Positions 8,009 to 18,184 of a stretch of DNA of 64,000 nt are shown piece after piece. The stretch is taken from assembly GCA_001780165.1 (NCBI GenBank), contig MFFQ01000124.1, positions 1 through 64,000 on the forward strand, written 5' to 3'. The notes below the pieces were generated by a model, which searched no databases, had not been told where the DNA came from, and saw nothing but the letters and a program-made list of their open reading frames with translations. Numbering within the stretch: position 1 is the stretch's first letter; each line of letters opens with the position of its first letter. The translations under genes and the position numbers were made by a program. The DNA is from Candidatus Eisenbacteria bacterium RBG_16_71_46. GTDB lineage: Bacteria; Eisenbacteria; RBG-16-71-46.

Positions 8009-8206
8009 ATGCCCAAGCAGAAGACCAATCGTGCCGCGGCCAAGCGCTTCACGCTCACCGGCACCGGCAAGCCCAAGCGCGCGCGCTCCGGCGTGCGCCA
8101 CGGCATGATCGGCAAGCCCCGCGATCGCAAGCGTCACCTCACCGGCACGGTCCTGGTGGCCGACGTCGACGCGCCGCGGGTCCTGCGACTGCTCGGAAAG
8201 CGTTGA
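8009..8206 (+). CDS. rpmI: 50S ribosomal protein L35
   Basis: MPKQKTNRAAAKRFTLTGTGKPKRARSG..H, small basic protein between infC and rplT. Confidence 0.93.
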   Translation: MPKQKTNRAAAKRFTLTGTGKPKRARSGVRHGMIGKPRDRKRHLTGTVLVADVDAPRVLRLLGKR

Positions 8207-8277
8207 CCCGAACGACCACGCAACGCTCCGCCCGCGGCCCCCGGCCGCAACGACCGCGGAGCAGGAGGTAGAGCCCC

Positions 8278-8634
8278 ATGCCACGCGCAAAGACCGTCGT
8301 TCCGGGACGTGCCCGGCGGCGCAAAGTCCTCAAGGCCGCCAAGGGCGGCTTCAGCGGCCGCCGCAAGCTGTACAAGACCGCCATCCAGACCGTGCAGCGG
8401 GCCGGTCAGTTCGCCTACGAGCACCGGCGGACCCGCAAGCGGGACTTCCGCCGCCTGTGGATCACCCGCATCAACGCCGCCGCCCGCATCAACGGCATGT
8501 CCTACAGCACGCTGATCTCGGGCCTCAAGAAGGCGAACGTGGACGTGAACCGCAAGCTGCTCGCCGACATGGCGGTCCGCGATGCCGCGGCGTTCGCGAA
8601 GATCGCGGAGGTGGCGAAGTCGGCGGTCGCGTGA
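8278..8634 (+). CDS. rplT: 50S ribosomal protein L20
   Basis: [100 protein letters not shown]. Confidence 0.97.
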   Translation: MPRAKTVVPGRARRRKVLKAAKGGFSGRRKLYKTAIQTVQRAGQFAYEHRRTRKRDFRRLWITRINAAARINGMSYSTLISGLKKANVDVNRKLLADMAVRDAAAFAKIAEVAKSAVA

Positions 8635-9803
8635 CCGCGGACCGGCAGCCGCATCCGCTCGCGGCGGGGCTGCTGCCCGCGAACTGGGACGAGGGCACCC
8701 CCGATCCCGGGCGCCTGGCGCCCGAGCACGCGGCCCACGTCGGGGAGCTGCAGCGCGCCGGCGCCGACCTCGCCGCGTTCTTCGCCCGGGCGGCCAACGG
8801 GCTCGCGGCAGCCGCCGACCTCCCGGAGTTGGACGAGCGCCATACCACGTTGCTCGGTCGCGAGCGCGGCCACGTCACGCTCGCGCTCGGCGACCTGCCG
8901 CACGTGCCGCTCGAGGAGCGCAAGCGGCTCGGGCGGGCCTACAACCTGGCGAAGCGCTGGCTCGGCGAGCTCGAGGCGGCCCAGCGCCGCGCGCTCGAGC
9001 AAGAACGCGAAGCCCGCGGCGCCGGGATGCTCGATGTCACGCTCCCGGGCCGGCGACCGTGGGTCGGCCACCGCCACGTGCTGGCGCAGATCCGCGAGGA
9101 GCTCCTCGACCTGTTCCACGGACTGGGCTACTCGGTCTACACCAGTCCCGAGGTCGAGCACGAGGCCTACAACTTCGGCAAGCTCAACTTCCCGCCCGAT
9201 CACCCGGCGCGCGACGCGCACGACACCTACTTCGTGAGCGACACGCGGCTGCTGCGCACCCACACCTCGCCGGGCTGGGTGCGGGCGATGGAGGAGCGCC
9301 GCCCGCCGCTGCGCCTGGTGTTCCCGGGGCGCGTCTACCGCGCCGAGCAGGTGGACGCCTCGCATATGGACCAGTTCCACCAGGTGGACGGCCTGTTCGT
9401 GGCGCGAGACGTCAGCATGGCGGACCTCAAGGGCACGCTCAACACCTTCGCGCGCTCGATCCTCGGCGCGGGAGTGCGCACGCGGATGATTCCGATCTAC
9501 TTTCCGTTCGTCGAACCCGGCGCCCAGCTCGACGCCTCGTGCGTGAACTGCGCGGGGGAGGGGCGGACGCGGGGGCCCGACGGCGAGCGCCGCTGCGCGG
9601 TGTGCAAGGGTTCGGGCTGGCTCGAGCTGCTCGGCGCGGGCATGGTGCATCCGAACGTATTCCGCGCCGTGGGCTACGACCCCGAGGAGGTCACCGGCTT
9701 CGCCTTCGGCATGGGGCTCGAGCGCATCGCGATGGTGCGTCACGGCATCCCCGAGATCCGGCTGTTCCTCGAAAACGACATGCGGTTCCTGAGCCAGTTC
9801 TGA
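8631..9803 (+). CDS. pheS: phenylalanyl-tRNA synthetase alpha subunit
   Basis: GTGA overlap with rpl[76 protein letters not shown]. Confidence 0.95.
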   Translation: MTADRQPHPLAAGLLPANWDEGTPDPGRLAPEHAAHVGELQRAGADLAAFFARAANGLAAAADLPELDERHTTLLGRERGHVTLALGDLPHVPLEERKRLGRAYNLAKRWLGELEAAQRRALEQEREARGAGMLDVTLPGRRPWVGHRHVLAQIREELLDLFHGLGYSVYTSPEVEHEAYNFGKLNFPPDHPARDAHDTYFVSDTRLLRTHTSPGWVRAMEERRPPLRLVFPGRVYRAEQVDASHMDQFHQVDGLFVARDVSMADLKGTLNTFARSILGAGVRTRMIPIYFPFVEPGAQLDASCVNCAGEGRTRGPDGERRCAVCKGSGWLELLGAGMVHPNVFRAVGYDPEEVTGFAFGMGLERIAMVRHGIPEIRLFLENDMRFLSQF

Positions 9804-9810
9804 GGACGCG

Positions 9811-12224
9811 ATGAAGCTGCCGATCTCCTGGCTGCGCGAGTGGATCGAGTTCGACGCCACACCCGAGCGGGTGGCCGAGGCGCTCACTTGGCGCGGCTTC
9901 TACGTCGAGGGCATCGAGACCCACGGGCGCGCGTTCCCGGGGGTGGTGGTGGCGCGGGTGCTCGAGGTCGCGCGCCATCCCAACGCCGACCGCCTCTCGC
10001 TCTGTCGCGTCGACGGCGGCGCCGGCGAGCTGCGCGTCGTGTGCGGCGCGCCCAACGTGCGCGCGGGGATGATCGTGCCGCTCGCCACGGTGGGCGCGAC
10101 CCTCCCGGGCGGCACGGTCATCCGCGCGAGCAAGATCCGCGGCGAGGAGAGCCAGGGCATGCTGTGCTCGGCCCGCGAGCTGGAGCTGGCGGACGACCAC
10201 GAGGGGATCGTGGACCTCGAGCGCTTCCTCGACGGCGACGCCGGCTTCACGCTCGGGCGTCCGCTCGACGAGGTGCTGGGTCCGCCGGAGACCGTGCTCG
10301 AGGTCGAGATCCCCTTCAACCGGCCCGACGGCCTGGGCGTGGTCGGACTGGCGCGCGAGGTGCGGGCCGCACTCGGCGGCCGCTGGACCGCGGCCGGCTC
10401 CCGGCGCCTCGCCGCGCGCTGGAGCGGTGGCGACGACTTCGATCTCGAGATCGAGGATCGCGAGGGCTGCCCGCGCTACATCGCCCAGGCGGTCGAAGGG
10501 CTCGCGATCGCGCCGTCGCCGCTGTGGCTGCGCCGCCGCATCGAGGCCGTGGGCCAGCGCCCGATCAACAACGTCGTGGATGCCACCAACCTGGTGCTGT
10601 TCGAGCTCGGCCAGCCGCTGCACGCCTTCGACCTCGACCGGATCGAGGGGCCGGCGATCCGCGTGCGGCGCGCGCGCGCGGGGGAGAAGATCGTGACCCT
10701 CGATGACCGCGAGCGAGCGCTCGACCCCGAGGTGTTGGTGATCGCCGACCGCGCGCGCCCGGTGGCGGTTGCCGGGGTGATGGGCGGCGCCGGGTCCGAG
10801 GTCGGCGCGGGCACCACCCGGCTGCTGCTCGAGTGCGCCGGGTTCGACCCGGTGCGCATCCGGCGCGGCGCGAAGGCGCTCGGGCTTTCGACCGAAGCCT
10901 CCAAGCGCTACGAGCGCGGCGTGGACCCGGGGCTGGGGCCGGCGGCGGCGGCGCGGTTCCTCGAGGTGCTGGCGGCGATCGCCCCCGGGATCCGCCGCGG
11001 CGCGGCGCGGGATCGCGAGACGGCGACGCGGCCCCGCGCAGGCTGCGGCTCAGGCCCGCGCGTTGCACGCGGCTGATCGGCCTGCCGTTCGAGCCGGCGG
11101 TGGCGGCCGCGCACCTGCGGGAATTCGAATTCGAGGTGGCGGAGGGCGAGACGCTCGAGGTCACGGTGCCGTCGTGGCGGGTGGACGTCACCCTCGAGGA
11201 TGACTTGGTGGAGGAGGTGGCACGCGCCCACGGCTACGACCGCATCCCGGACGCACCCCTCGAGACCCGCGGGGTCTACGCGGTGCGCGGGGAGGGCGAG
11301 CGGCTCCTCGCCCGCGCGCGCGAGGCGATGCGGGCCCGGGGATTGAGCGAGGCCTGGACCAGCAGCCTGCTGTCCGGGCGCGAGGCGGGCGACGCGGCGC
11401 GCCTGCTGGGCCAGGACGAGACCCGTTTGGTGCGCCTGCGCAATCCGATGAGCCGCGAGGGCGAGGTGCTGCGGCCGAACCCGGTGGCCGGGCTGCTGCG
11501 CGCCTGCGCGCACAATCTGCGCCTGGGCCAAGGCGCGGTGCGCCTGTTCGAGATCGGAACCGGCTTCCTGGCCCGCGGGGACGACCTCCCCGAAGAAACG
11601 GCGATGCTCGCCGCGCTGGTGGCGGGCCCACGCTACGCGCATGCTCACGACGCCGCGCAGCAGGAGGTGGACTTCGCCGATGCGCGCGGACTGTGGGACG
11701 CCTGGCTGCTGGAGATGAACGTTGACACCCCCGAGTGGCGGGCCTATTCTGGCGCCGGATGGAAACCCGGTGCCAGTGCGGAAGTTGCAGCAACTACTTC
11801 GCGCATTGGATGGGCCGGCACGCTGGGCCAGCCGTTGCTCGGGGCGTGGGACATCGAGGTCCCGGTTCACCTCTTCGTGGTGCTCCTCGACGCGTTGTCC
11901 GCCCCCGCGGCGCCTTCCGCGCTCGTCCTCCCGGGTCGATTCCCGCCGGCGCGCCGGGATCTGGCATTCTTCGTGCCTGAGTCGACGACCCACCGGCAGC
12001 TCGAGCGCACCCTTGCCGGGGCGGCCGGCACGTGGCTGAGCTCGATCGAGTTGTTCGATGTGTACGCTGGCCCCGGAACGCCGCAGGGCATGAAGAGCCT
12101 GGCGTTCGCGCTCCAGTTCCAGCATCCGGAGCGCACGCTGACGGAGTCCGAGGTCCAGGCCATTCAGGACCAAATGGTAGCGGCGGTCGCGAAGGACTGT
12201 GGCGGCCGATTGAGAGAGCGATGA
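9811..12224 (+). CDS. pheT: phenylalanyl-tRNA synthetase beta subunit, interrupted by an apparent 1-nt frameshift near 11030
   Basis: ORF 9811..11076 carries tRNA-binding/B3-B4 half (AVAGVMGGAGSEVGAGTTRLLLECAGFDPVRIRRGAKALGLSTEASKRYERGVDPG); ORF frame 10833..12224 carries LRPARCTRLIGL..VTVPSWRVDVTLEDDLVEEVARAHGYDRIP and anticodon-binding fold. Confidence 0.9.
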
Positions 12225-12517
12225 GCGACCAAACGATGATGCAGACGGACCTGGACCGGTTGGCCGAGCGCGTCGAGAAGGCCGCGGCGCTGGTGCAGAA
12301 CCTGCGCGGCGAGCGCGACCGGCTGGCGAAAGAACGCGACGAGATCGCGGGCCGCCTCGAGGCCCTGGAGCAGAGGCTCCAGGGGCAGGATCCGGCCGCG
12401 ATCACGACGGAGCTGACCACGCTGCGCCGCGAACAACGGGAGTGGCAGGGAGAGCGACGCGAAGTCGCATCGCGGATCGAGGCGTTGGTCAAGAAGCTCG
12501 AGCGCCTCGAAGCCTAG
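12221..12517 (+). CDS. small coiled-coil protein upstream of zapA (ZapB-like?)
   Basis: ATGA overlap with pheT; 98 aa heptad-rich protein. Confidence 0.55.
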   Translation: MSDQTMMQTDLDRLAERVEKAAALVQNLRGERDRLAKERDEIAGRLEALEQRLQGQDPAAITTELTTLRREQREWQGERREVASRIEALVKKLERLEA

Positions 12518-12561
12518 GCCGCGACTCGCCGGCGCCAGCCGCGCCGGCGGCGGTCCGCGGG

Positions 12562-12912
12562 ATGAAGCTGGAGAACACACGCAGGGAATCGCGGCGAAGC
12601 GGGGGCGAGGTGGACCCTAAGAACGTCGTTCAGGTCCAGATCTTCGGACACAGCTATACGATCCGCGGCGAAGCCGATCGGGAATACATCATGGGCGTGG
12701 CGGCCTATGTCGACCGCAAGATGCAGGAGATCACCGAGAAGCTCCCGGTGGCCTCGCTGTCGAAGGTAGCCATCCTCGCCTCACTCAACATCGCCGATGA
12801 ACTCTTCAAGGAGCGCGCGCAGCGCGAGGCCCAGTCACATCTGCTGGACTCCCGTGCCGCGCGGCTCAACGAGGTCCTGGACCAGCTGTTCCAGGAGGGT
12901 CCGACGCGATGA
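12562..12912 (+). CDS. zapA: cell division protein ZapA
   Basis: VQVQIFGHSYTIRGEADREYIMGVAAYVDRKMQEITEKLPVASLSKVAILASLNIADELF. Confidence 0.88.
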   Translation: MKLENTRRESRRSGGEVDPKNVVQVQIFGHSYTIRGEADREYIMGVAAYVDRKMQEITEKLPVASLSKVAILASLNIADELFKERAQREAQSHLLDSRAARLNEVLDQLFQEGPTR

Positions 12913-12939
12913 CAGGGGTGCTCGTCCCGGGTTTGACTC

Positions 12940-13135
12940 GATTTCCCTGCCGTGCAGGTGATGCAACGCAGTTCTTGAACCAACAGTCGTGAAAACGGGT
13001 GTTCCGGTGGCCGGCGACGTCATGCCATCGGCCCGCGAGGGCCGATGGAGCACCGACCCGGTCGACAGGAGCGCCCACCTGGATCGCCAGGTCTCAAGAA
13101 CTATCGTGCACACGGCAATTCGGCGGGGATTCTTT
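12940..13135 (+). ncRNA. ssrS: 6S RNA candidate
   Basis: directly 3' of zapA; rod: GCCGTG/CACGGC closing stem, AGTTCTTGA(12970-12978)/TCAAGAACT(13094-13102), GGGTGTTCC/GGAGCGCCC, terminal CCATCGGCCC-GCGA-GGGCCGATGG, small bubble hairpin ACCTGG-ATCG-CCAGGT as in E. coli 6S. Confidence 0.8.
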
Positions 13136-13160
13136 CCTGCCTGAGGCCCGACCGCACGCG

Positions 13161-13182
13161 GCCGCCCGCACTCGCGGGCGGC
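13161..13182 (+). terminator. GC-rich hairpin after 6S RNA candidate
   Basis: GCCGCCCGC-ACTC-GCGGGCGGC perfect 9-bp stem. Confidence 0.4.
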
Positions 13183-13204
13183 GGCGGGTCCCGGGGGGTA
13201 TCAC

Positions 13205-14767
13205 ATGAACCAGTGGCAGTTGTTCGGCGGCATCGCTCTCGGTGCCGTCGTGTCGTTTGTGCTCGGCTACCTGCTGCGCCTGCGCATCGGCGCGATGGGG
13301 CTGCGCAGTGCCGAGCAGCGGGGCAAGACCCTGCTCGAGCAGGCGAAGCACGAGGCGGACGCGCTCAAGCGCGACGTCCTGCTCGAGGGACGCGAGGAGG
13401 CGCTGCGGCTCAAGCAGCACGGCGAGCGCGAGCTGGCCGAGGCGCGCAACGCGCAGCTCGCCGCGGAGCGCGCCTTCCAGGAGAAGGAAGTCGCGTTCAA
13501 CCGCCGCGTCGAGCTGATCGAGAAGAAGGACCGCGAACTCCGGCGCGCCGAAACCGAGCTGAACGAGCGCCAGCAGTCGGTGAAGGTGCGCGCGGCCGAG
13601 CTCGACCGCCTGCTGGCCGAGCAGACCGCGCGGCTCGAGCGCATCGCCAATCTCAGCGCCGAGGACGCGCGCGCCCAGCTCGTGGCCTCGATCGAGAACG
13701 AGGCGCGCGCCGAGGCCTCGAAGCTGGTCACCGAGGTGCGCGACGCCGCCCAGCGCAACGCGGAGCGCGAGGCCCGCAAGATCATCGCGCTCGCCATCCA
13801 GCGATACGCCGCCGACCACGTCTCCGAGTCGTCGGTCTCGGTCGTCCACCTGCCGAGCGACGAGATGAAGGGGCGGATCATCGGGCGGGAGGGGCGCAAC
13901 ATCCGGTCGTTCGAGATCATCACCGGCGTGGACGTCATCATCGACGACACCCCGGAGGCGGTCATCCTCTCGGGCTTCGATCCGGTGCGGCGCGAGATCG
14001 CGCGCCTCGCGCTCGAGCGCCTGGTGGCCGACGGGCGCATCCATCCCGCCCGCATCGAGGAGGTCGTGGCCAAGGTCAAGGTCGAGATCGAGAACAAGAT
14101 CCAGGAGCTGGGCGAAAACGCGTGCCTCGAGCTCGACGTCCACGGGATCCACACCGAGCTCCAGCGCCTGCTCGGACGTCTCCATTACCGCACCTCGTAC
14201 GGGCAGAACATCCTGCGGCACTCGATCGAGGTCGCCCACCTCACCGGCATGATGGCGGCTGAGCTCGGTATGGACCAGAAGCTGGCCAAGCGGGCCGGTT
14301 TGATGCACGACATCGGCAAGGCCATCGACCACGACCAGGAGGGCACCCACCCGGTGCTCGGCATGGAGGTGGCCACGCGCTTCGGCGAGCCGCAGGGGGT
14401 GCTCGAGGCGATCGGCTATCACCACGACGACTATGCCGGGGGCAGCCTGTGGCCGGTGCTGGTCGCGGCGGCCGACGCCATCTCCGGGGCGCGGCCCGGC
14501 GCGCGCCGCGAGAGCCTCGAGATCTACATCAAGCGACTCGAGGCGTTGGAGAAGATCGCCAACGCGTTCCCCGGGGTGGAAAAGTCCTATGCCATCCAAG
14601 CCGGGCGCGAGGTACGCATCATGGTCGAGCACCACCGCGTGGACGACGCCCGCGCCCAGAATCTCGCGGGCGAGATCGCCCGACGGATCGAGAAGGAGCT
14701 GCAGTATCCGGGCCAGATCCGCGTCACCGTCATCCGCGAGACCCGGGCCGTGGACTATGCCAAGTAG
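13205..14767 (+). CDS. rny: ribonuclease Y
   Basis: N-terminal TM, long coiled coil, KH domain [50 protein letters not shown] domain [20 protein letters not shown]. Confidence 0.96.
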   Translation: MNQWQLFGGIALGAVVSFVLGYLLRLRIGAMGLRSAEQRGKTLLEQAKHEADALKRDVLLEGREEALRLKQHGERELAEARNAQLAAERAFQEKEVAFNRRVELIEKKDRELRRAETELNERQQSVKVRAAELDRLLAEQTARLERIANLSAEDARAQLVASIENEARAEASKLVTEVRDAAQRNAEREARKIIALAIQRYAADHVSESSVSVVHLPSDEMKGRIIGREGRNIRSFEIITGVDVIIDDTPEAVILSGFDPVRREIARLALERLVADGRIHPARIEEVVAKVKVEIENKIQELGENACLELDVHGIHTELQRLLGRLHYRTSYGQNILRHSIEVAHLTGMMAAELGMDQKLAKRAGLMHDIGKAIDHDQEGTHPVLGMEVATRFGEPQGVLEAIGYHHDDYAGGSLWPVLVAAADAISGARPGARRESLEIYIKRLEALEKIANAFPGVEKSYAIQAGREVRIMVEHHRVDDARAQNLAGEIARRIEKELQYPGQIRVTVIRETRAVDYAK

Positions 14768-14785
14768 CGACGCGGACCCGCGCCG

Positions 14786-16474
14786 ATGCTGAACCTCCTG
14801 TTCATCGCCGACGTCATCGGTTCGCCCGGCCGCGAGGTCGTGCGCGCGCTCCTGCCCGAGCTGCGCCGGCGCCACGACGTGGGCCTGGTGGTGTGCAACG
14901 GCGAGAACTCCGCCGGCGGATTCGGGCTCACGCGCGAGTCCGCGCGCGATCTGTTCGCGGCCGGGGTGGACGTGCTGACCGGCGGCAACCACCTGTGGGA
15001 TCGGAAGGAGTCCCTCGACTACCTCGCGGGCGAGGCGCGGCTGGTGCGCCCCGCCAACCTGCCGCCCGGCACCCCGGGACAGGGCTGGGCCGTGGTCGAG
15101 GCCGCGGACGGCACCCGCGTCGGAATCGTCAACCTCCTCGGGCGGGTGTTCATGAAGGAGGCCGACTGCCCGTTCCGCGCCGCCGACGCCGCGCTGGCCA
15201 CGCTCGAATCGAGGTCCCGCGTGGTGCTGGTGGACATCCACGCCGAGACCACCGCCGAGAAGGTGGCCCTTGGCTGGCACCTCGACGGGCGCGCGAGTGC
15301 GGTGATCGGCACGCACACGCACGTCCAGACCGCCGACGACCGCGTGCTGCCCGGCGGCACCGCGTTCGTCTGCGACGCCGGCATGACCGGCGGCTTCGAC
15401 TCGGTGATCGGCATGGACCGCGTCAAGGCCCTCAGCCGGTTCCTCACCCTGATGCCCGCGCGCCTCACCCCGGCGGAGGGCGACCTGCGGCTGAACGCGA
15501 TCCTGGTGGGGGTGGACCCGGCGACCGGCCGGGCGTCGTTCATCCGCCGCCTCCAGGTTCCGTATCGTGCGGGTAGCACGCGCGGCGCGGCCCGGTTGCT
15601 CGCCGGCGACGAGCCAGCGGCGGCGGTGCGGCGGGCGGCGCGGATCGAGGTCGAGCGGTTGCGGGGGCTCGGCGTGGTCCCCACCCTCGCGCTGGTCTCG
15701 GTGGGAGACGACCCCGCCTCGGCGATCTACCTGCGCCGCAAGAGCGAGGCCTGCGCCGAGGCCGGCATCGAGGTGCGCCGCGTCGGGCTGCCGGCCGGCA
15801 TCGACACCGCGGCGGTGATCGAGCGGGTGCGCACCCTGGGCGGTGACACGACGGTGCACGGCATCCTGGTGCAGCTTCCGCTCGCGCCGCCGGCGGACCC
15901 CCAGGCGGTGCTCGAGGCGGTTCCGCCGGACAAGGACGTGGACGGCTTTCACCCCGAGAACGCCGGGCGCCTGAGCTTGGGGCTTCCGGGATTCGTGCCG
16001 GCGACGGCACTCGGGATTCTCGAGCTGCTGCGCTACTACCAGGTGCCGATCGCCGGCACCCACGCGGTGGTCCTGGGCCGCAGCTCCATCGTCGGCCGCC
16101 CGCTCTCCCAGCTGCTCTCGCGGCGCGGGATCGACGCCACGGTGACGCTCGGGCACAGCGCGAGCGGCCCGGCCCTGCGCGAACTGGCGCGCCAGGCGGA
16201 TCTGCTGGTCGCCGCCGTCGGGCGCGCCGAGATGGTGGACGCGGACTGGGTCAAGCCCGGCGCGACGGTGGTGGACGTCGGCATCCACCGGGTGCCGGCG
16301 GCCGAACCCCGCGGCGCCACGCGACTCACCGGCGACGTGCATGCCGCGTCGGTCGCCGCGGTGGCCGGGGCCCTCACGCCGGTGCCGGGCGGTGTCGGCC
16401 CGATGACGGTGGCGATGGTGGTCGCCGGCACGGTGCTCGCCGCGCAGCGCGCCCGCGAGCGCGTGAAGGTCTGA
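14786..16474 (+). CDS. fusion of YmdB-family metallophosphoesterase and FolD methylenetetrahydrofolate dehydrogenase/cyclohydrolase
   Basis: N-half LLFIADVIGSPGREVVR, NGENSAGGFGLT, TGGNHLWDRKE, VDIHAETTAEKVA, GTHTHVQTAD; C-half SVGDDPASAIYLRRKSEACAEAGIE, HGILVQLPL, VLGRSSIVGRPLSQLL, GGVGPMTVAMV; no stop between. Confidence 0.9.
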   Translation: MLNLLFIADVIGSPGREVVRALLPELRRRHDVGLVVCNGENSAGGFGLTRESARDLFAAGVDVLTGGNHLWDRKESLDYLAGEARLVRPANLPPGTPGQGWAVVEAADGTRVGIVNLLGRVFMKEADCPFRAADAALATLESRSRVVLVDIHAETTAEKVALGWHLDGRASAVIGTHTHVQTADDRVLPGGTAFVCDAGMTGGFDSVIGMDRVKALSRFLTLMPARLTPAEGDLRLNAILVGVDPATGRASFIRRLQVPYRAGSTRGAARLLAGDEPAAAVRRAARIEVERLRGLGVVPTLALVSVGDDPASAIYLRRKSEACAEAGIEVRRVGLPAGIDTAAVIERVRTLGGDTTVHGILVQLPLAPPADPQAVLEAVPPDKDVDGFHPENAGRLSLGLPGFVPATALGILELLRYYQVPIAGTHAVVLGRSSIVGRPLSQLLSRRGIDATVTLGHSASGPALRELARQADLLVAAVGRAEMVDADWVKPGATVVDVGIHRVPAAEPRGATRLTGDVHAASVAAVAGALTPVPGGVGPMTVAMVVAGTVLAAQRARERVKV

Positions 16475-16482
16475 CGCGGACG

Positions 16483-17850
16483 ATGGCCCTGTCACCGGCC
16501 ACCGAGCCCATCCTCAGCGTCTCGGCCCTCACCCGGCTGATCAAGGACACGCTGCAGGGCAGTTTCCCAGCGGTGTGGGTCAAGGGGGAGCTCTCGGGCT
16601 TCAAGCGCTCCGACCGCGGCCACCTCTATTTCTCCCTCAAGGAGGGCACCGCCGCGGTGCTCGATTGTGTGATCTGGAAGGGGGTGGCCTCGCGGCTCGG
16701 CTTCGAGCCGCGCGACGGCACCGAGGTCGAGGCCTTCGGCAGCATCACCGTGTACGAGCCGCGGGGCCGCTACCAACTCGTGGTCGAGGAGATGCGCCCG
16801 GGCGGCCTCGGCGCGCTGCTGCTCCAGCTCGAGGAGCTCAAGCGCCGTCTGCAGGCCGAGGGCCTGTTCGACCCCGCGCGCAAGCGGGCGCTGCCGCGCT
16901 TCCCGCGCGCGATCGGGCTCGTCACCTCCCCGAGCGGCGCCGCGGTGCGCGACATGGTGAAGGTGCTGCGCGCCCGCTGGCCCTCGATCCGGCTGGTGCT
17001 GGCGGCGGTGCGGGTGCAGGGTGAGGGCGCGGCGGCGGAGATCGCGGCGGCGATCGACCGCTTCAACCGCTACGGCGGCGTGGAGGTGCTGATCGTCGGG
17101 CGCGGCGGCGGCTCGATCGAGGATCTGTGGGCGTTCAACGAGGAGCCGGTGGCGCGCGCGATCGCCGGCTCGCGGATCCCGGTGATCGCGGCGGTCGGCC
17201 ACGAAGTGGACTGGACGCTGGCCGATCTGGCCGCCGACGTGCGCGCCGCCACCCCGTCCAACGCGGGCGAGCTCGCGGTGCGCGACCGCACCGAGGTGCG
17301 CGAGCGGGTGGCGACGCTCACCGCGCGCGCGGCGCGGGCCGCGCGCCAGGGGCTGGTCGAGCGACGGCGGAGGCTGGCCGCGCTGATCGAGAAGTACGGA
17401 TTCAAGCGCCAGCGTGACGCCTTCGGCCTGATGCAGCAGCGCATCGACGACCTGCTCGAGCGCATGCGGGCGGCAGCTCGCGCCCGGCTGCGGGCGGCGG
17501 GCGAGCGCCTGCGCGCGCTGGGACTGCGCTACGGGTTGCGCCAGTGGCCGCGGCGCATCGTCGAGTACCGCGACACGCTCGCGGAGACGCGGCGCCGGCT
17601 GGGTGCCGCGGCGGTCCAGGCGGTGCTCGAGCGCCGCGGGCGGCTGGCGGCCGCCGCGGACCGCCTGCGGGCGCTGTCGCCGCGCCGGGTGCTCGAACGC
17701 GGCTATTGCCTCGCGCGCGGCCCGGACGGTACGCTGCTACGGACCGCCAATGCGCTGGCGGTCGGCGAGCTGCTCACGCTCGAGTTCGCGCGCGGCGAGG
17801 CCGCTGCGCGCGTCGAATCCATTCGAACCGGAGAGGACGATGGCTCCTAG
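16483..17850 (+). CDS. xseA: exodeoxyribonuclease VII large subunit
   Basis: VSALTRLIKDTLQGSFPAVWVKGELSGFKRSDRGHLYFSLKE; VGRGGGSIEDLWAFNEEPVARAI; AVGHEVDWTLADLAADVRAATPS. Confidence 0.95.
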   Translation: MALSPATEPILSVSALTRLIKDTLQGSFPAVWVKGELSGFKRSDRGHLYFSLKEGTAAVLDCVIWKGVASRLGFEPRDGTEVEAFGSITVYEPRGRYQLVVEEMRPGGLGALLLQLEELKRRLQAEGLFDPARKRALPRFPRAIGLVTSPSGAAVRDMVKVLRARWPSIRLVLAAVRVQGEGAAAEIAAAIDRFNRYGGVEVLIVGRGGGSIEDLWAFNEEPVARAIAGSRIPVIAAVGHEVDWTLADLAADVRAATPSNAGELAVRDRTEVRERVATLTARAARAARQGLVERRRRLAALIEKYGFKRQRDAFGLMQQRIDDLLERMRAAARARLRAAGERLRALGLRYGLRQWPRRIVEYRDTLAETRRRLGAAAVQAVLERRGRLAAAADRLRALSPRRVLERGYCLARGPDGTLLRTANALAVGELLTLEFARGEAAARVESIRTGEDDGS

Positions 17851-18184
17851 GAAGACTCCCGCCCCGGCCGGCGATCCGCCCGCGGACGCCGGGACCGAAC
17901 CGCGCTTCGAGGAGGCGCTCGAACGCCTCGAGACCATCGTCGAGCAGCTCGAGAGCGGGCAGCTCTCGCTCGAGGACGCGATCGCCCGCTACGAGGAGGG
18001 CGTCACGCTCTCGCGCCGCCTGTCGCAGACCCTCGACGAGGCGGAGAAGCGGATCGAGCGTCTGGAAGAGGGTGCCTCGCCCGGCGAGTCACCCACCACG
18101 CGCCCGGCCGACCTCGAGCCTCCCGACCCCGAGGGGGGCGGTCGCGGACCGGCCGAGAGCGGACCGGCCGAGCTGCCGTTTTGA
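17840..18184 (+). CDS. xseB: exodeoxyribonuclease VII small subunit
   Basis: RFEEALERLETIVEQLESGQLSLEDAIARYEEGVTLSRRLSQTLDEAEKRIE; overlaps xseA end. Confidence 0.92.
   Translation: MAPRKTPAPAGDPPADAGTEPRFEEALERLETIVEQLESGQLSLEDAIARYEEGVTLSRRLSQTLDEAEKRIERLEEGASPGESPTTRPADLEPPDPEGGGRGPAESGPAELPF

Noticed and set aside
13094-16495. 1133-aa minus-strand ORF
   Set aside because: Antisense to rny and YmdB-FolD, which have clear family motifs; long open frame is a codon-bias artefact of high GC.
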